Assembly (NCBI RefSeq): GCF_005049105.1
Contig: NZ_SUKA01000003.1
Span: 620,001-684,000 of the forward strand
Reading direction: 5' to 3'
Source of the DNA: Sphingobacterium alkalisoli
GTDB taxonomy: Bacteria; Bacteroidota; Bacteroidia; Sphingobacteriales; Sphingobacteriaceae
Length of the DNA stretch: 64,000 nt
Shown: positions 46,794 to 56,430 of the stretch, piece after piece
How the letters are laid out: each line of letters starts with the position of its first letter
Numbering within the stretch: the first letter of the stretch is position 1
Program-made: the position numbers and the translations under genes
The notes under the pieces: model-generated
Databases searched by the model: none
The model's input: only the letters and a program-made list of their open reading frames with translations
What the model was told of the DNA's origin: nothing

Positions 46794-47699
46794 TTATAAA
46801 TCTTCTATCGTAGGTGCACTATCTGTTTCAGGAGCTTTATCGATCAACTCCATGAACTGATCCAATTTTGGTGTAATGATAATCTGAGTGCGTCTATTCC
46901 TAGCTTTTCCATCAGGTGTAGAATTGTCTGCAATAGGGTTATACTCGCCCCGACCTCCAGCTGTAAGTCTTTTCGGTTCTATGCCATAATTATTTTGTAG
47001 CGCTTGTACTACCGATGATGCTCTTAAAGTACTTAGGTCCCAATTGTTGCGGATGTTTGTTTTCGAGATCGGATCGCTATCCGTATTACCTTCTATAAGA
47101 ACCTCGTAATCTTTATAATCTTGAATAATCTTGGCAATCTTACTTAATGTTTCGCCAGCTTTGTCAGAGATCTCATAACTACCTGATTTGTAAAGCATAT
47201 TATCAGAAAGGGAAATGTACACTACACCTTTTAATACTTTTACATCAACGTCACGTAATTCTTCGCGGCTTAGTGAGCGTGTTAAATTATTTGTCAATAC
47301 GACATTCAATGAATCGCTCTTATTTTTTGTATTAACAAGGTGTTTGATATACTTATTTGAAGCATTGATCTCGTCGACAAGTTTAGATATATTCACGTTG
47401 CCTTGCGAGTTTTGCGATATACTTTTATCTAATGACGTTTGCAATTTTGAATATGCTTCTCTTAAGGCAATATTATTCTTTTTTTCCTGCTCTAATTGAT
47501 CTTCCAGACTTTTTACCTTAGCTCGGCTTTCGGCTAAATCCACTTGTCCCTGTTGATAAAGTGTCGCCAAATCTTGATGTTGTGTCTGCAAAGACAAATA
47601 TTTTTTATTGCTAACGCAGCTAGCCATTACTAAGCTACCCAGTAGTATAGTAATCGGAATTATTCTCTTATGTTTAAGCATGTATCTATTGTTTTTCAT
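46794..47699 (-). CDS. OmpA-family peptidoglycan-binding lipoprotein
   Basis: The protein is 301 aa; ATG 47699 and ATG 47681 are both possible starts. A hydrophobic leader ends at VMASC, a lipobox. A long coiled coil (about 40-130, QHQDLATLYQQGQVDLAESR) leads to a C-terminal OmpA domain with LIEGNTDSDP, NWDLSTLRASSVVQAL and GKARNRRTQIIITP, whose Asp and Arg bind diaminopimelate in peptidoglycan. It should link the outer membrane to the cell wall. It is a single-gene unit with its own terminator. Confidence 0.92.
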   Translation of the reverse strand: MKNNRYMLKHKRIIPITILLGSLVMASCVSNKKYLSLQTQHQDLATLYQQGQVDLAESRAKVKSLEDQLEQEKKNNIALREAYSKLQTSLDKSISQNSQGNVNISKLVDEINASNKYIKHLVNTKNKSDSLNVVLTNNLTRSLSREELRDVDVKVLKGVVYISLSDNMLYKSGSYEISDKAGETLSKIAKIIQDYKDYEVLIEGNTDSDPISKTNIRNNWDLSTLRASSVVQALQNNYGIEPKRLTAGGRGEYNPIADNSTPDGKARNRRTQIIITPKLDQFMELIDKAPETDSAPTIEDL

Positions 47700-47939
47700 G
47701 TGAAGATAGCAAATTAAATGCCTTTCTACATCATGTTAACAATATTTAAGTATTTTAACTAAATAAACTTTAAACGGGATATCTAAAGCTTATCCTTGGC
47801 GATGCAAGTAAAGACAAATGTATCTATTACTGTGTTTCAAAAGTTATCTTAAAAAACACGTTTATTTGATATTGATTTTGAGTCACCAATTCTTGTTAAT
47901 ATTGGTAACGCTACGGTATTATTTAACTAATTTAGCACC

Positions 47940-49247
47940 ATGGATATCTCAAAAATTCTTCAAAGTTTAAATATAGAATCGTTAAACCTTATGCAACTGG
48001 AGGTTACCGAAAAATTCCGCGCTCAGCAGGATTTAATCGTTCTATCACCTACGGGAACAGGTAAGACACTCGCCTTCTCTTTAATTATCAATCAGCTATT
48101 AGATCCATATCTAAAAGATGTTGTGCAGGTATTGATTGTTGTTCCGACCCGGGAACTTGCCCTACAAATAGAATCTGTCATTAAAAAAGTGACAAAAGGT
48201 AATAAAATAACGACCTGTTATGGCGGACATGACACCAAGATCGAACGGAATGCACTGAAAGAAGCTCCTAGTATACTAATTGGCACACCAGGGCGCCTTA
48301 TCTACCATTTGGATAGGGGTCATTTTAATCCAAGACAGATACACACCGTCGTATTGGACGAATTTGACAAGTCCTTAGAATTTGGTTTTCAGGGGCAGAT
48401 GTCTAACTTGCTCGCACAGATTAGTCACATTGAACACAAGATACTTACGTCGGCGACAAAGTTAGATGAATATCCTAGTTTTATAACGCTTAACGACCCT
48501 ATCATCATCGACTATTTGACAGATGATGAAAGTATTCCTAAACTAACTTTTAAAAAAACAACCTCTTCTCCTCAACATAAGCTAAAAACGCTATTTAAAT
48601 TACTATGTAAACTAGGAGATAAAAAAATACTTATCTTTTGCAATCATCGGGATGCCGTAGACCATATAAGTGAACTATTGCAAGACCGTATGCTTATTCA
48701 TGACGTTTTTCATGGCGGACTAGAACAAAGAGACCGGGAGTTAGCACTTTTAAAGTTTAGAAATAATAGCAACCGTATATTATTAACAACAGATTTAGCC
48801 GCCCGCGGCCTCGATATTCCAGCCGTAGACACCATCATCCACTACCAGCTTCCTTATAAAGAAGATGCTTTTGTACACAGAAACGGACGTACTGCACGTA
48901 TGAACACAGAAGGTGACGTTATTGTTATGCTCAAACCAGACGATGATTTTCCGTATCTAATTGAGCCTGCTGAAGAAATCATATTGGATGAAGAATATAA
49001 TCTCCCATCAAACACACCTTATGCCACACTTTATATCCCTGTCGGTAAAAAGAATAAAGTTAATAAAATTGATCTGGTAGGATACACACTTCAACTTGAT
49101 GGCATTCAAAAAGATGATATAGGTATCATAGAGGTTAAAGATAACGAGTCTTATATCGCGGTAAAAAGAAATGTAGCTTCCCGGATTTTAAAGAATGACG
49201 GAATAGGTAAGATCAAGGGTAATAAAATCAAATTTATGCGAACCTAA
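47940..49247 (+). CDS. DbpA-like DEAD-box RNA helicase with a DEFD motif
   Basis: The protein is 435 aa with all superfamily 2 motifs: Q-motif region SLNLMQLEV, Walker A SPTGTGKTLAF, PTRELALQ, GTPGRL, motif II DEFD (Asp140-Asp143) in place of DEAD, SATKLD, and RNGRTARM. The C-terminal 75 residues (LYIPVGKKNKVNKIDLVGY, IGIIEVKDNESYIAV) resemble the DbpA RNA-binding domain, which in E. coli targets hairpin 92 of 23S rRNA, so a role in 50S ribosome assembly is likely. The aromatic third residue of motif II still leaves the catalytic Asp-Glu. It overlaps the convergent coaD gene by 4 bases. Confidence 0.9.
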   Translation: MDISKILQSLNIESLNLMQLEVTEKFRAQQDLIVLSPTGTGKTLAFSLIINQLLDPYLKDVVQVLIVVPTRELALQIESVIKKVTKGNKITTCYGGHDTKIERNALKEAPSILIGTPGRLIYHLDRGHFNPRQIHTVVLDEFDKSLEFGFQGQMSNLLAQISHIEHKILTSATKLDEYPSFITLNDPIIIDYLTDDESIPKLTFKKTTSSPQHKLKTLFKLLCKLGDKKILIFCNHRDAVDHISELLQDRMLIHDVFHGGLEQRDRELALLKFRNNSNRILLTTDLAARGLDIPAVDTIIHYQLPYKEDAFVHRNGRTARMNTEGDVIVMLKPDDDFPYLIEPAEEIILDEEYNLPSNTPYATLYIPVGKKNKVNKIDLVGYTLQLDGIQKDDIGIIEVKDNESYIAVKRNVASRILKNDGIGKIKGNKIKFMRT

Positions 49248-49711
49248 TCTTCTATAAAATCAATCACTTCTTGGGGTACTAATCTATCAATAGCCCCTCC
49301 GTTAGCAAGGATATCGCGCACAATTGTAGAAGAAATATGTGCAGTACCACTTCTACTCAATAAAAAATAAGTTTCAATGTGGGGTGCTAGAATCAAATTA
49401 TTCTGAGCAATAGCATCTTCATAAATCAAATCGTTGGCATTACGTAGACCTCTCAATATAAACCGTGCACCTACGGATGAACAATAATCAACCGTGAGTC
49501 CTGAGAACAAGCCTACAATTACCTGATCTGAGTTAACATACACCGATTCAATTGCACTTTTCCGTTTCTCAAATGCCATTAAACCTTTTTTAGAAGAATT
49601 CACACCGATTGCTATATAAATCTTATCAAACAATGACAACGATCTATCTACTAAATCTTTATGGGCCAAAGTAAATGGGTCAAATGAACCTGGGAAGACT
49701 GCTATTCTCAT
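49244..49711 (-). CDS. coaD: Phosphopantetheine adenylyltransferase
   Basis: CoaD joins ATP and 4'-phosphopantetheine to give dephospho-CoA. The 155-aa protein starts with FPGSFDPFTLAHKDLVDR; the nucleotidyltransferase T-x-G-H motif reads TLAH here, with Ala16 in place of the usual Gly. GLRNANDLIYE and the C-terminal ISSTIVRDI motif are present. It follows rsmD by 5 bases, a common pairing in bacteria. Confidence 0.94.
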   Translation of the reverse strand: MRIAVFPGSFDPFTLAHKDLVDRSLSLFDKIYIAIGVNSSKKGLMAFEKRKSAIESVYVNSDQVIVGLFSGLTVDYCSSVGARFILRGLRNANDLIYEDAIAQNNLILAPHIETYFLLSRSGTAHISSTIVRDILANGGAIDRLVPQEVIDFIED

Positions 49712-49716
49712 TAGAA

Positions 49717-50253
49717 TTATTTTTGTTTATAAAAGCTAAAAGATGAATATCCATATTTTCGCGTTTCCACAAAAGTGACATCCGTCATCATTTTTCGCGT
49801 AGAAGGATGTTCCACTACGAGAATCCCTCCTACCTTTAATAGGTTATTGGTCATAATCATTTCGGGTAACTGCGGTAAGCGATCAATATCGTATGGTGGG
49901 TCGGCAAAGATCAAATCATAGCTTTTTTTACACGAGGTAATGTACTTGAAAACATCCGCTTTGCGCGTATGAATGGTTTTAATCTCGTGCTTTTTACAAG
50001 TATCCTTAATATAAAGAAGACATTTGTTATGGATGTCTATCGCATCAATCTCAGTAGCTCCACGAGATGCGAGTTCAAAAGAGATGTTTCCTGTTCCACA
50101 AAATAAATCCAAACATGTGGTTGCATTCACATCTATTTGATTTAACAAAATATTAAATAATGCCTCTTTTGCAATATCGGTCGTCGGTCGCACCGGCAAA
50201 CCAGTAGGTGGATGGAGTCGAATTCCACCTAGTTTGCCTCCTATTATACGCAT
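49717..50253 (-). CDS. rsmD: 16S rRNA (guanine-N2)-methyltransferase, RsmD family
   Basis: RsmD methylates G966 of 16S rRNA during 30S assembly. The protein is 178 aa with the start MRIIGGKLGGIRL, RPTTDIAKEALFNIL, the SAM-binding DLFCGTGNISFELASRGA and the catalytic DPPY. Its first 10 bases overlap the end of the DUF3822 gene, and coaD follows. Confidence 0.94.
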   Translation of the reverse strand: MRIIGGKLGGIRLHPPTGLPVRPTTDIAKEALFNILLNQIDVNATTCLDLFCGTGNISFELASRGATEIDAIDIHNKCLLYIKDTCKKHEIKTIHTRKADVFKYITSCKKSYDLIFADPPYDIDRLPQLPEMIMTNNLLKVGGILVVEHPSTRKMMTDVTFVETRKYGYSSFSFYKQK

Positions 50254-51035
50254 AATTGGCTATCTAGTAAGATATTCAAATATGACATCTGCTTTTTCAC
50301 TTCATCATCAGATGTAATCCACTTTGATTTAGCTCGTATCACCTCTAAATCCTCCGTGTATTTAGATAATCGCTCTCCCCACTCTGAGCCCTCATTTGTG
50401 CCGCTCAACAAAATGCGTTGTATCTTATGAGTTAAACCGAAATTTTTGAATATGCTTAACACAAAGTAATTCAAGTCGTCAACGGTCTGAACCTCAAATG
50501 TGTTATATAGTTGTAAAGCACCATCTATATATAAAAAGAGATCCGCTTGACTGTCATAAATATGAACACCTAAAGTCTCCCCTTGAATAGGAATATTTGA
50601 CTGAGCTTGTCGTACAACTATTTCAAACGATGGAATAAAATGAGCATCCGAAAAAAGATTTTTCCATCTATTATATAACAATAAATCATATTGATAAAGC
50701 CCAGTAATACCAAAAGATAAGTGTTTTACGTAGGTATGATCTGCATCCTGATCTATAAAATAATCTGTATAAATGTCCTTCTCTCCGTCTTGAAACACAT
50801 CAGTTGGTGTCAAAACAAGACTCTGGTGGGGGAGCGTAACAAATACATGTTGAAAAGGTAAACTTAATATTTTCATTGCGTCAGTAGACGGCTTAGTAGT
50901 TTTGTACTTCATGAAAACCAAAACATTCTTTTGTTCATCTACAACTACTAAATGGTCGTAGGTATAATCACTATTTACAAATAGTGTATAAGAGGAAATA
51001 TAGTGAATATGAAATTCTTCTGATGTGTAATTCAT
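50244..51035 (-). CDS. DUF3822-family protein
   Basis: The protein is 263 aa. The start (HIHYISSYTLFVNSDYTYDHLVVVD) and the order of segments match DUF3822, a family largely limited to Bacteroidota and often encoded in front of rsmD. Repeated strands with ILLSGTNEG in the second half suggest an actin-like ATPase (ASKHA) fold, but no complete phosphate-binding motif is visible. The function is unknown. It heads the DUF3822-rsmD-coaD unit. Confidence 0.8.
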   Translation of the reverse strand: MNYTSEEFHIHYISSYTLFVNSDYTYDHLVVVDEQKNVLVFMKYKTTKPSTDAMKILSLPFQHVFVTLPHQSLVLTPTDVFQDGEKDIYTDYFIDQDADHTYVKHLSFGITGLYQYDLLLYNRWKNLFSDAHFIPSFEIVVRQAQSNIPIQGETLGVHIYDSQADLFLYIDGALQLYNTFEVQTVDDLNYFVLSIFKNFGLTHKIQRILLSGTNEGSEWGERLSKYTEDLEVIRAKSKWITSDDEVKKQMSYLNILLDSQLCV

Positions 51036-51120
51036 TGAATAATATTATCTAGCAGATTACGCCAACCTTCGACAACAAAATTAGCTTTTACAATTGAATT
51101 GACAAACCTTTTAAATAACT

Positions 51121-52545
51121 TTGAATGTGTATATTAAAAATTTACTGATTCAAGAGTTTTCATGGAAACCTACTATACAACAAGAAGAGGTATTTACTCT
51201 ACTAGCTGACTTCTTACATACATTTTCTAAAAGTTCCTGCTTTATTTTAAAAGGATACGCTGGTACAGGAAAAACTACCATCATTAGTTCATTGGTAAAA
51301 GCACTGCCCAAGTTGCAAAAAAGAGCTGTCCTTCTTGCACCTACAGGGCGGGCAGCCAAAGTAATGGGAGCTTATTCAGGACATAATGCATTAACAATTC
51401 ACAAAAAAATATACCGAAAAAAAACTGCAGCTACGCTACAAATGGACTTTTCGATCGCTGAAAATCGACATCAGAATACGCTGTTTATTATCGATGAAGC
51501 ATCTATGATATCCAATGAGGGAATAAATATTTTTTCAAATGGACTTTTACACGATTTGATCTCATATGTGCATTCTGGCGAAAATTGCATACTCATTTTT
51601 GTTGGCGATACCGCCCAACTCCCACCGGTGGGATTAGAAAATAGTCCTGCGTTAAATTCAGGTTATATCAGTCAAGAATTTGGGCTCCAAACCATTACTT
51701 ACGAAATGACGGATGTAGTGCGCCAAGCAAAAAACTCTGGAATACTATTTAACGCCACTAAGATTCGGAACGAAATAAAACTGGACGAAAGTGACGCCAC
51801 CTATAGCTTTCCAAAGTTTATAACCAATGGATTCAAAGATATATATAGGATGACAGGGGAACGATTGGTTGAGGGCTTGCATTATGCCTACGACAAACAC
51901 GGTATAGAAAACTGTATGGTTATCTGTAGATCGAATAAATCCGCCAACCTATACAATAAGCATATCAGGAATCAAATACTCTTTAGAGAAGAAGAAATCA
52001 CAGGGGGCGATTTAATCATGATTGTGCGTAACAACTACTATTGGTTGCAACAACATGATGAAAATCATACCGGGTTTATCGCGAATGGAGACATGGCCAT
52101 TATTCGCAAGGTAAGCAATGTACACGACATGCACGGTTTTCGCTTTGCTGATCTATATTTAGAATTCATGGATAATAATGAAGGTGATGCTATACGTTGT
52201 CGCGTGTTATTGGATAGTCTTCATGTTGATGCTCCCCAATTACCTTATGATTTACAGCAGCAACTATATGAAAGCATAGCCAGGGATTACGAAGATATGG
52301 GCTCTAAACGAGATCGTCTTGAAGCAATAAAAAAGGATCCCTATTATAATGCGTTGCAGATTAAGTTTGCATATGCAATTACTTGTCATAAAGCACAGGG
52401 AGGACAATGGCCACTCGTATTTATCGATCAAGGCTATTTAATAGATGAAATGTTAAATACCGAATTTTTAAGATGGCTCTATACTGCTATTACACGCGCC
52501 AGACAAGAATTATTTTTGGTCAATTTTAATGAGAAATTTTATTAA
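51121..52545 (+). CDS. RecD/Dda-like superfamily 1 DNA helicase
   Basis: The protein is about 474 aa. Walker A is ILKGYAGTGKTTII, Walker B LFIIDEASM, motif III VGDTAQLPPVG, and the C-terminal UvrD_C_2 region reads YAITCHKAQGGQWPLVF and YTAITRARQEL. This fits stand-alone RecD-like or Dda-like 5'-3' DNA helicases common in Bacteroidota. No ATG is available: after an in-frame TAA at 51112 the first usable starts are TTG 51121 and GTG 51127. It is divergent from the DUF3822 gene. Confidence 0.88.
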   Translation: MNVYIKNLLIQEFSWKPTIQQEEVFTLLADFLHTFSKSSCFILKGYAGTGKTTIISSLVKALPKLQKRAVLLAPTGRAAKVMGAYSGHNALTIHKKIYRKKTAATLQMDFSIAENRHQNTLFIIDEASMISNEGINIFSNGLLHDLISYVHSGENCILIFVGDTAQLPPVGLENSPALNSGYISQEFGLQTITYEMTDVVRQAKNSGILFNATKIRNEIKLDESDATYSFPKFITNGFKDIYRMTGERLVEGLHYAYDKHGIENCMVICRSNKSANLYNKHIRNQILFREEEITGGDLIMIVRNNYYWLQQHDENHTGFIANGDMAIIRKVSNVHDMHGFRFADLYLEFMDNNEGDAIRCRVLLDSLHVDAPQLPYDLQQQLYESIARDYEDMGSKRDRLEAIKKDPYYNALQIKFAYAITCHKAQGGQWPLVFIDQGYLIDEMLNTEFLRWLYTAITRARQELFLVNFNEKFY

Positions 52546-52638
52546 AAATTACTATCAAAAATATTACACATTACTGCCCCTATTTCTTATTAAAAAAAGA
52601 TAATTTCGTTATCAATTATTATCAACTCTCTATATTAC

Positions 52639-55125
52639 ATGAAGAATTACATCTTAGGAATACTCCTCACCTGCATCTCACTTTCATATGCACAGGAAAA
52701 GGACAACCAAGTAAAACCTAATTACCAGTTGGCTTCTAAATTTTCTCCTTCTAAACTTCGTACCATGATATTTTCAACCGAAGTGAGGCCTAATTGGATA
52801 AACTACGGGGATAAATTTTGGTATGAATATACCACTTCATCGGGTAAAAGTTGGTACTTAGTTAATCCCAAATCTCGTGAAAAATCTGAGTTGTTTGACC
52901 GAACTGAAATGGCTGCAAAAATAACCTCAATCGTTCGAAATCCTTTTGATGCCCAGCACTTGACGTTAGACAACTTACGTTTTATGGATAATGAAAATAT
53001 AATCCGTTTTGAAGTTCCCAGTACAAAAGATACTTTAAAAAACAAGGATGAGATCAAAAAGCTGACCAATAAAAAGGATACAATAAAGAAAAAGACTTTT
53101 TTTTTCGAATATGACCTTCTTTCTAAAGAATTAAAGGAAATAAGCGATACTACCAAGGAAAAAGCAAAACCGCATTGGGCGATCTTTAATCCAGACACGT
53201 CGCGCGTATATTATGCTAAAAACTACAATCTCTATTGGATGGACTACGCCAATTACAAAAAGGCGATTCAGGATGAAAAGGATTCTACTATTGTAGAAAA
53301 TCAATTCACAACCGATGGGGTGCAATATTACGCATGGGGCGGCGATGAATATAGTATTACAACTGGAGATAAAAAGTCTGAAGACGAAGAAATAAAAAAA
53401 AGAAAGCCCGTACGATTGAATTGGAGCCCGAACGGGAAGTATTTTGTTCTAACTCGTAAAGACAATAGAAATAATCCAGCACTTTGGGTCATAAATAATG
53501 TGGGTAGTAAAAGACCGACCCTTGAAACCTACAAATACCTGATGCCAGGAGAGGTTGATTCAACGGAAGTAGAACTCCATCTTTTCGATGTAACTTCGCT
53601 AAAACCGACACAGATTCCTATTTACGGATTCAAAAATCAAACGTTAAGCCTTTGGTCTAAAGATAGAAAAAAGGAAAATCTTAAGGGTAAACATTTCATC
53701 AATTATTGGCTTGGTAACGATAGGGAATTCTATATTGCCCGATCAAGTCGTGATTTAAAACGTATCGATCTCCTTGCGATAGGTGTCGACGGCAGTACAC
53801 GAACATTAGTTGAAGAACGTTCGAACGTTTACCTTGATATTCAAAAACCGACCTTTATCAATAATGGCAATCAATTTATCCATTGGTCTCAACGGGATGG
53901 ATGGGGGCACTTTTATTTATATGATACGGGAGGAGAACTCCTTACCCAAATAACAAAAGGTGAATTTCATTGCCAGGAACTAACTTCATTTGATGAATCA
54001 ACCAGTACCATATATTTCAAAGCCAATGGGCGCGAAAAAGACATTGACCCCTATTACTCCAATTATTATGCAATTAATAAGAATGGGTCAGGTTTAAAAT
54101 TGGTAACAAAAGGAGATTATGATCATCAAGTAGATGTAAGTGAAAGTGGAACTTTCATTGTAGACAACTTTTCGCGTGTGGATACCACGCCGGCATCTAA
54201 TCTATATAATTCTTCTGGTCAGTTAATTATGAAACTAGAGGAAGCAGATCTTACCCAGCTTTTCGCTGCCGGATATAGATTCCCCGAAACGTTCAAAGTA
54301 AAAGCAGGCGATGGTATTACAGACTTGTATGGTGTGTTATATAAACCCTATGATTTCGATTCCACTAAGGTTTATCCTATCATTGAATATGTATACCCAG
54401 GACCTCAAACGGAAGCCGTGAATAAGAGTTTTGGAAGAAGTATGGATCGGATCGATCGTCTTGCACAAATAGGTTTTGTGGTAATCTCAGTGGGTAATCG
54501 TGGCGGGCATCCAGCTCGTTCTGAATGGTATCATACATACGGTTATGGAAATTTACGAGACTACGGATTGGAGGATAAAAAAGTAGCTGCAGAACAACTA
54601 GCTGCACGACATAGCTTCATCGACATAAATAAAGTGGGTATCACCGGCCATTCGGGTGGAGGATTCATGTCAACAGCGGCGATGCTGGTTTATCCAGATT
54701 TTTTCAAAGTAGCTGTTTCGGGGGCAGGTAATCATGAGAACAATATCTACAATAGATGGTGGAGCGAACGTCACCACGGCGTACAGGAATCTATCACAGA
54801 AAAAGGAGATACTACCTTTAACTATCAAATACAAAAAAACACAGAGTTGGCCAATAATCTAAAAGGAAAATTATTGATCGTAACGGGAGATATTGATAAT
54901 AACGTGCATCCCGCAAACTCAATCCGCATGGCAGAAGCATTGATAAAAGCAAATAAGCGTTTTGACTTTTTGTTATTACCCGGACAACGTCATGCATTTG
55001 GTGATATGACTGAATACTTCTTCTGGAAAATGGCTGATTATTTTAGTGAACACCTTTTAGGAGAATCTAAACGAGATAAAGTTGACATTATAGAGATGAA
55101 TCGTGACAGACCACTTAAAAAATAG
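52639..55125 (+). CDS. Exported prolyl oligopeptidase-family (S9, DPP IV-like) serine peptidase
   Basis: The protein is 828 aa with a signal peptide (GILLTCISLSYAQ). An eight-bladed DPPIV_N-type propeller occupies about 60-560 (blades such as PVRLNWSPNGKYFVLTRKD). The alpha/beta hydrolase domain follows, with the nucleophile Ser672 in GHSGGGFMS, probable acid Asp753 in GDIDNNVHP and His785 in GQRHAFG. It should remove dipeptides from peptides in the periplasm. The start of the next gene overlaps its 3' end by 23 bases. Confidence 0.93.
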   Translation: MKNYILGILLTCISLSYAQEKDNQVKPNYQLASKFSPSKLRTMIFSTEVRPNWINYGDKFWYEYTTSSGKSWYLVNPKSREKSELFDRTEMAAKITSIVRNPFDAQHLTLDNLRFMDNENIIRFEVPSTKDTLKNKDEIKKLTNKKDTIKKKTFFFEYDLLSKELKEISDTTKEKAKPHWAIFNPDTSRVYYAKNYNLYWMDYANYKKAIQDEKDSTIVENQFTTDGVQYYAWGGDEYSITTGDKKSEDEEIKKRKPVRLNWSPNGKYFVLTRKDNRNNPALWVINNVGSKRPTLETYKYLMPGEVDSTEVELHLFDVTSLKPTQIPIYGFKNQTLSLWSKDRKKENLKGKHFINYWLGNDREFYIARSSRDLKRIDLLAIGVDGSTRTLVEERSNVYLDIQKPTFINNGNQFIHWSQRDGWGHFYLYDTGGELLTQITKGEFHCQELTSFDESTSTIYFKANGREKDIDPYYSNYYAINKNGSGLKLVTKGDYDHQVDVSESGTFIVDNFSRVDTTPASNLYNSSGQLIMKLEEADLTQLFAAGYRFPETFKVKAGDGITDLYGVLYKPYDFDSTKVYPIIEYVYPGPQTEAVNKSFGRSMDRIDRLAQIGFVVISVGNRGGHPARSEWYHTYGYGNLRDYGLEDKKVAAEQLAARHSFIDINKVGITGHSGGGFMSTAAMLVYPDFFKVAVSGAGNHENNIYNRWWSERHHGVQESITEKGDTTFNYQIQKNTELANNLKGKLLIVTGDIDNNVHPANSIRMAEALIKANKRFDFLLLPGQRHAFGDMTEYFFWKMADYFSEHLLGESKRDKVDIIEMNRDRPLKK

Positions 55126-55669
55126 TATAAATTTGAATAATTACGAAGAGACTTTCAAAACCCTACTAAAAATTAGGGTTTCGGAAGTCTCTTCTTCAAT
55201 TTTCGAGTTACATCCATTAAATCAGCTATTTATACTTTCATTACAAACCGACGATAAGCAAATCGCTTTCCGGGCTGCATGGATTATAGAAACAGTATTT
55301 CTCAAAGAACCTCATTACTTTCCTAACTATTCACGGCAGGTCATCGATGCTTATAACATAACGGAGAACTGGAGCTGCCTCCGTTCCTACACCAAATTAG
55401 TTATGTGGATCTTATCTCCCAAAAACAAGTTCCCCACCTTAGAAAGTGGTCAACGCAAGCGCATTCTGGAAAAGACATTTGCCTGTTTACTTGATTTAAA
55501 TTGTCCAATAGCTGTAAAAGTAAACTGTTTTGATATCTTATATTATTTAAAGAATGATGAAGATTGGATTCAAGAAGAATTAACTGCCCTGATAAGCCTA
55601 TGTATTTCAGAAAATCCCACACCCGCTATTAAAAGCAGAGGAAATCGACTATTAAAAAAATTAAAGTGA
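55103..55669 (+). CDS. HEAT-like helical protein of unknown function
   Basis: The protein is 188 aa with no signal peptide. It is strongly helical with repeat-like units (LFILSLQTDDKQIAFRAAWI, SLCISENPTPAIKSRGNRLL) that recall HEAT/armadillo folds used in protein contacts. The start lies inside the peptidase gene (23-base overlap, different frame), and the end overlaps the convergent gene by 9 bases, an unusually compact arrangement. I do not recognize a function. Confidence 0.75.
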   Translation: MTDHLKNSINLNNYEETFKTLLKIRVSEVSSSIFELHPLNQLFILSLQTDDKQIAFRAAWIIETVFLKEPHYFPNYSRQVIDAYNITENWSCLRSYTKLVMWILSPKNKFPTLESGQRKRILEKTFACLLDLNCPIAVKVNCFDILYYLKNDEDWIQEELTALISLCISENPTPAIKSRGNRLLKKLK

Positions 55670-56422
55670 ATATCGGACGCCTAAAGAGTAAAAAGTGTAC
55701 ATATCATTATTACTTTCGATTCGTCGACCATTTTGGTCATATGGAATGTAACCGTCCAATAACTCGTTGTTTGCAAAATTAAATTGTCCATTCAATACTG
55801 CACTCCAATACCTACCCGTACGGGTAGTGTGTTTATTAATAGGAAATGCCAAACCAGCATTTATTGCTGGTAGTAACAAAGAGTTTATTTTTTCTTTGAA
55901 TACAGGTAAATTATTTTCATCGTAATATGCTATTGGACCGTAAGTATAAAGTAAATTTGGATCTCGGTAAATATCACCTTCTTTATAGGAGTTACGTAGT
56001 CCTGAAATGCCTAAGCCTACATAGAAACCACTTAACAATCTATCTTTAAGTGAATAATTATAGGATGATTTACTATTAGTAAGAATATCATAAGGATAAG
56101 CGGTCACAAAAACACCACCCGAATAATAATTATTTGTTACATATCTTTCGTCCACAATTGAAGGTACGGCTTCCAAGCTTCCTATTTGCCCTTCTACACC
56201 AATATGAAGTCCCTTTAATAATTTATAATCAACTTTCAAAAAAAACGCGGTTCCCATGGTGCCGGATTTATCCATATCACCGTACAATTTCGTTTGCCCC
56301 ACACCGATAGTGATATGATACTTTTGATCACCATTATTAGTTCCGAACGGAACCGGGCAATCTAATTGAGCATAGGCAACCGATAAATTTAACAACAGAA
56401 TTGCAAATAAAAGGTATCTCAT
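55661..56422 (-). CDS. Predicted outer-membrane beta-barrel protein, unknown function
   Basis: The protein is 253 aa with a signal peptide (LLLNLSVAYAQ). Strand-like segments with aromatic girdles (YHITIGVGQTKLYGDMD, LHIGVEGQIGSLEA, GFYVGLGISG) and the C-terminal strand FYSLGVRYSL fit a small Bacteroidota porin-like barrel. It follows ruvB by 8 bases in the same direction, though the functions are probably unrelated. Confidence 0.75.
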   Translation of the reverse strand: MRYLLFAILLLNLSVAYAQLDCPVPFGTNNGDQKYHITIGVGQTKLYGDMDKSGTMGTAFFLKVDYKLLKGLHIGVEGQIGSLEAVPSIVDERYVTNNYYSGGVFVTAYPYDILTNSKSSYNYSLKDRLLSGFYVGLGISGLRNSYKEGDIYRDPNLLYTYGPIAYYDENNLPVFKEKINSLLLPAINAGLAFPINKHTTRTGRYWSAVLNGQFNFANNELLDGYIPYDQNGRRIESNNDMYTFYSLGVRYSL

Positions 56423-56430
56423 AATAAACT

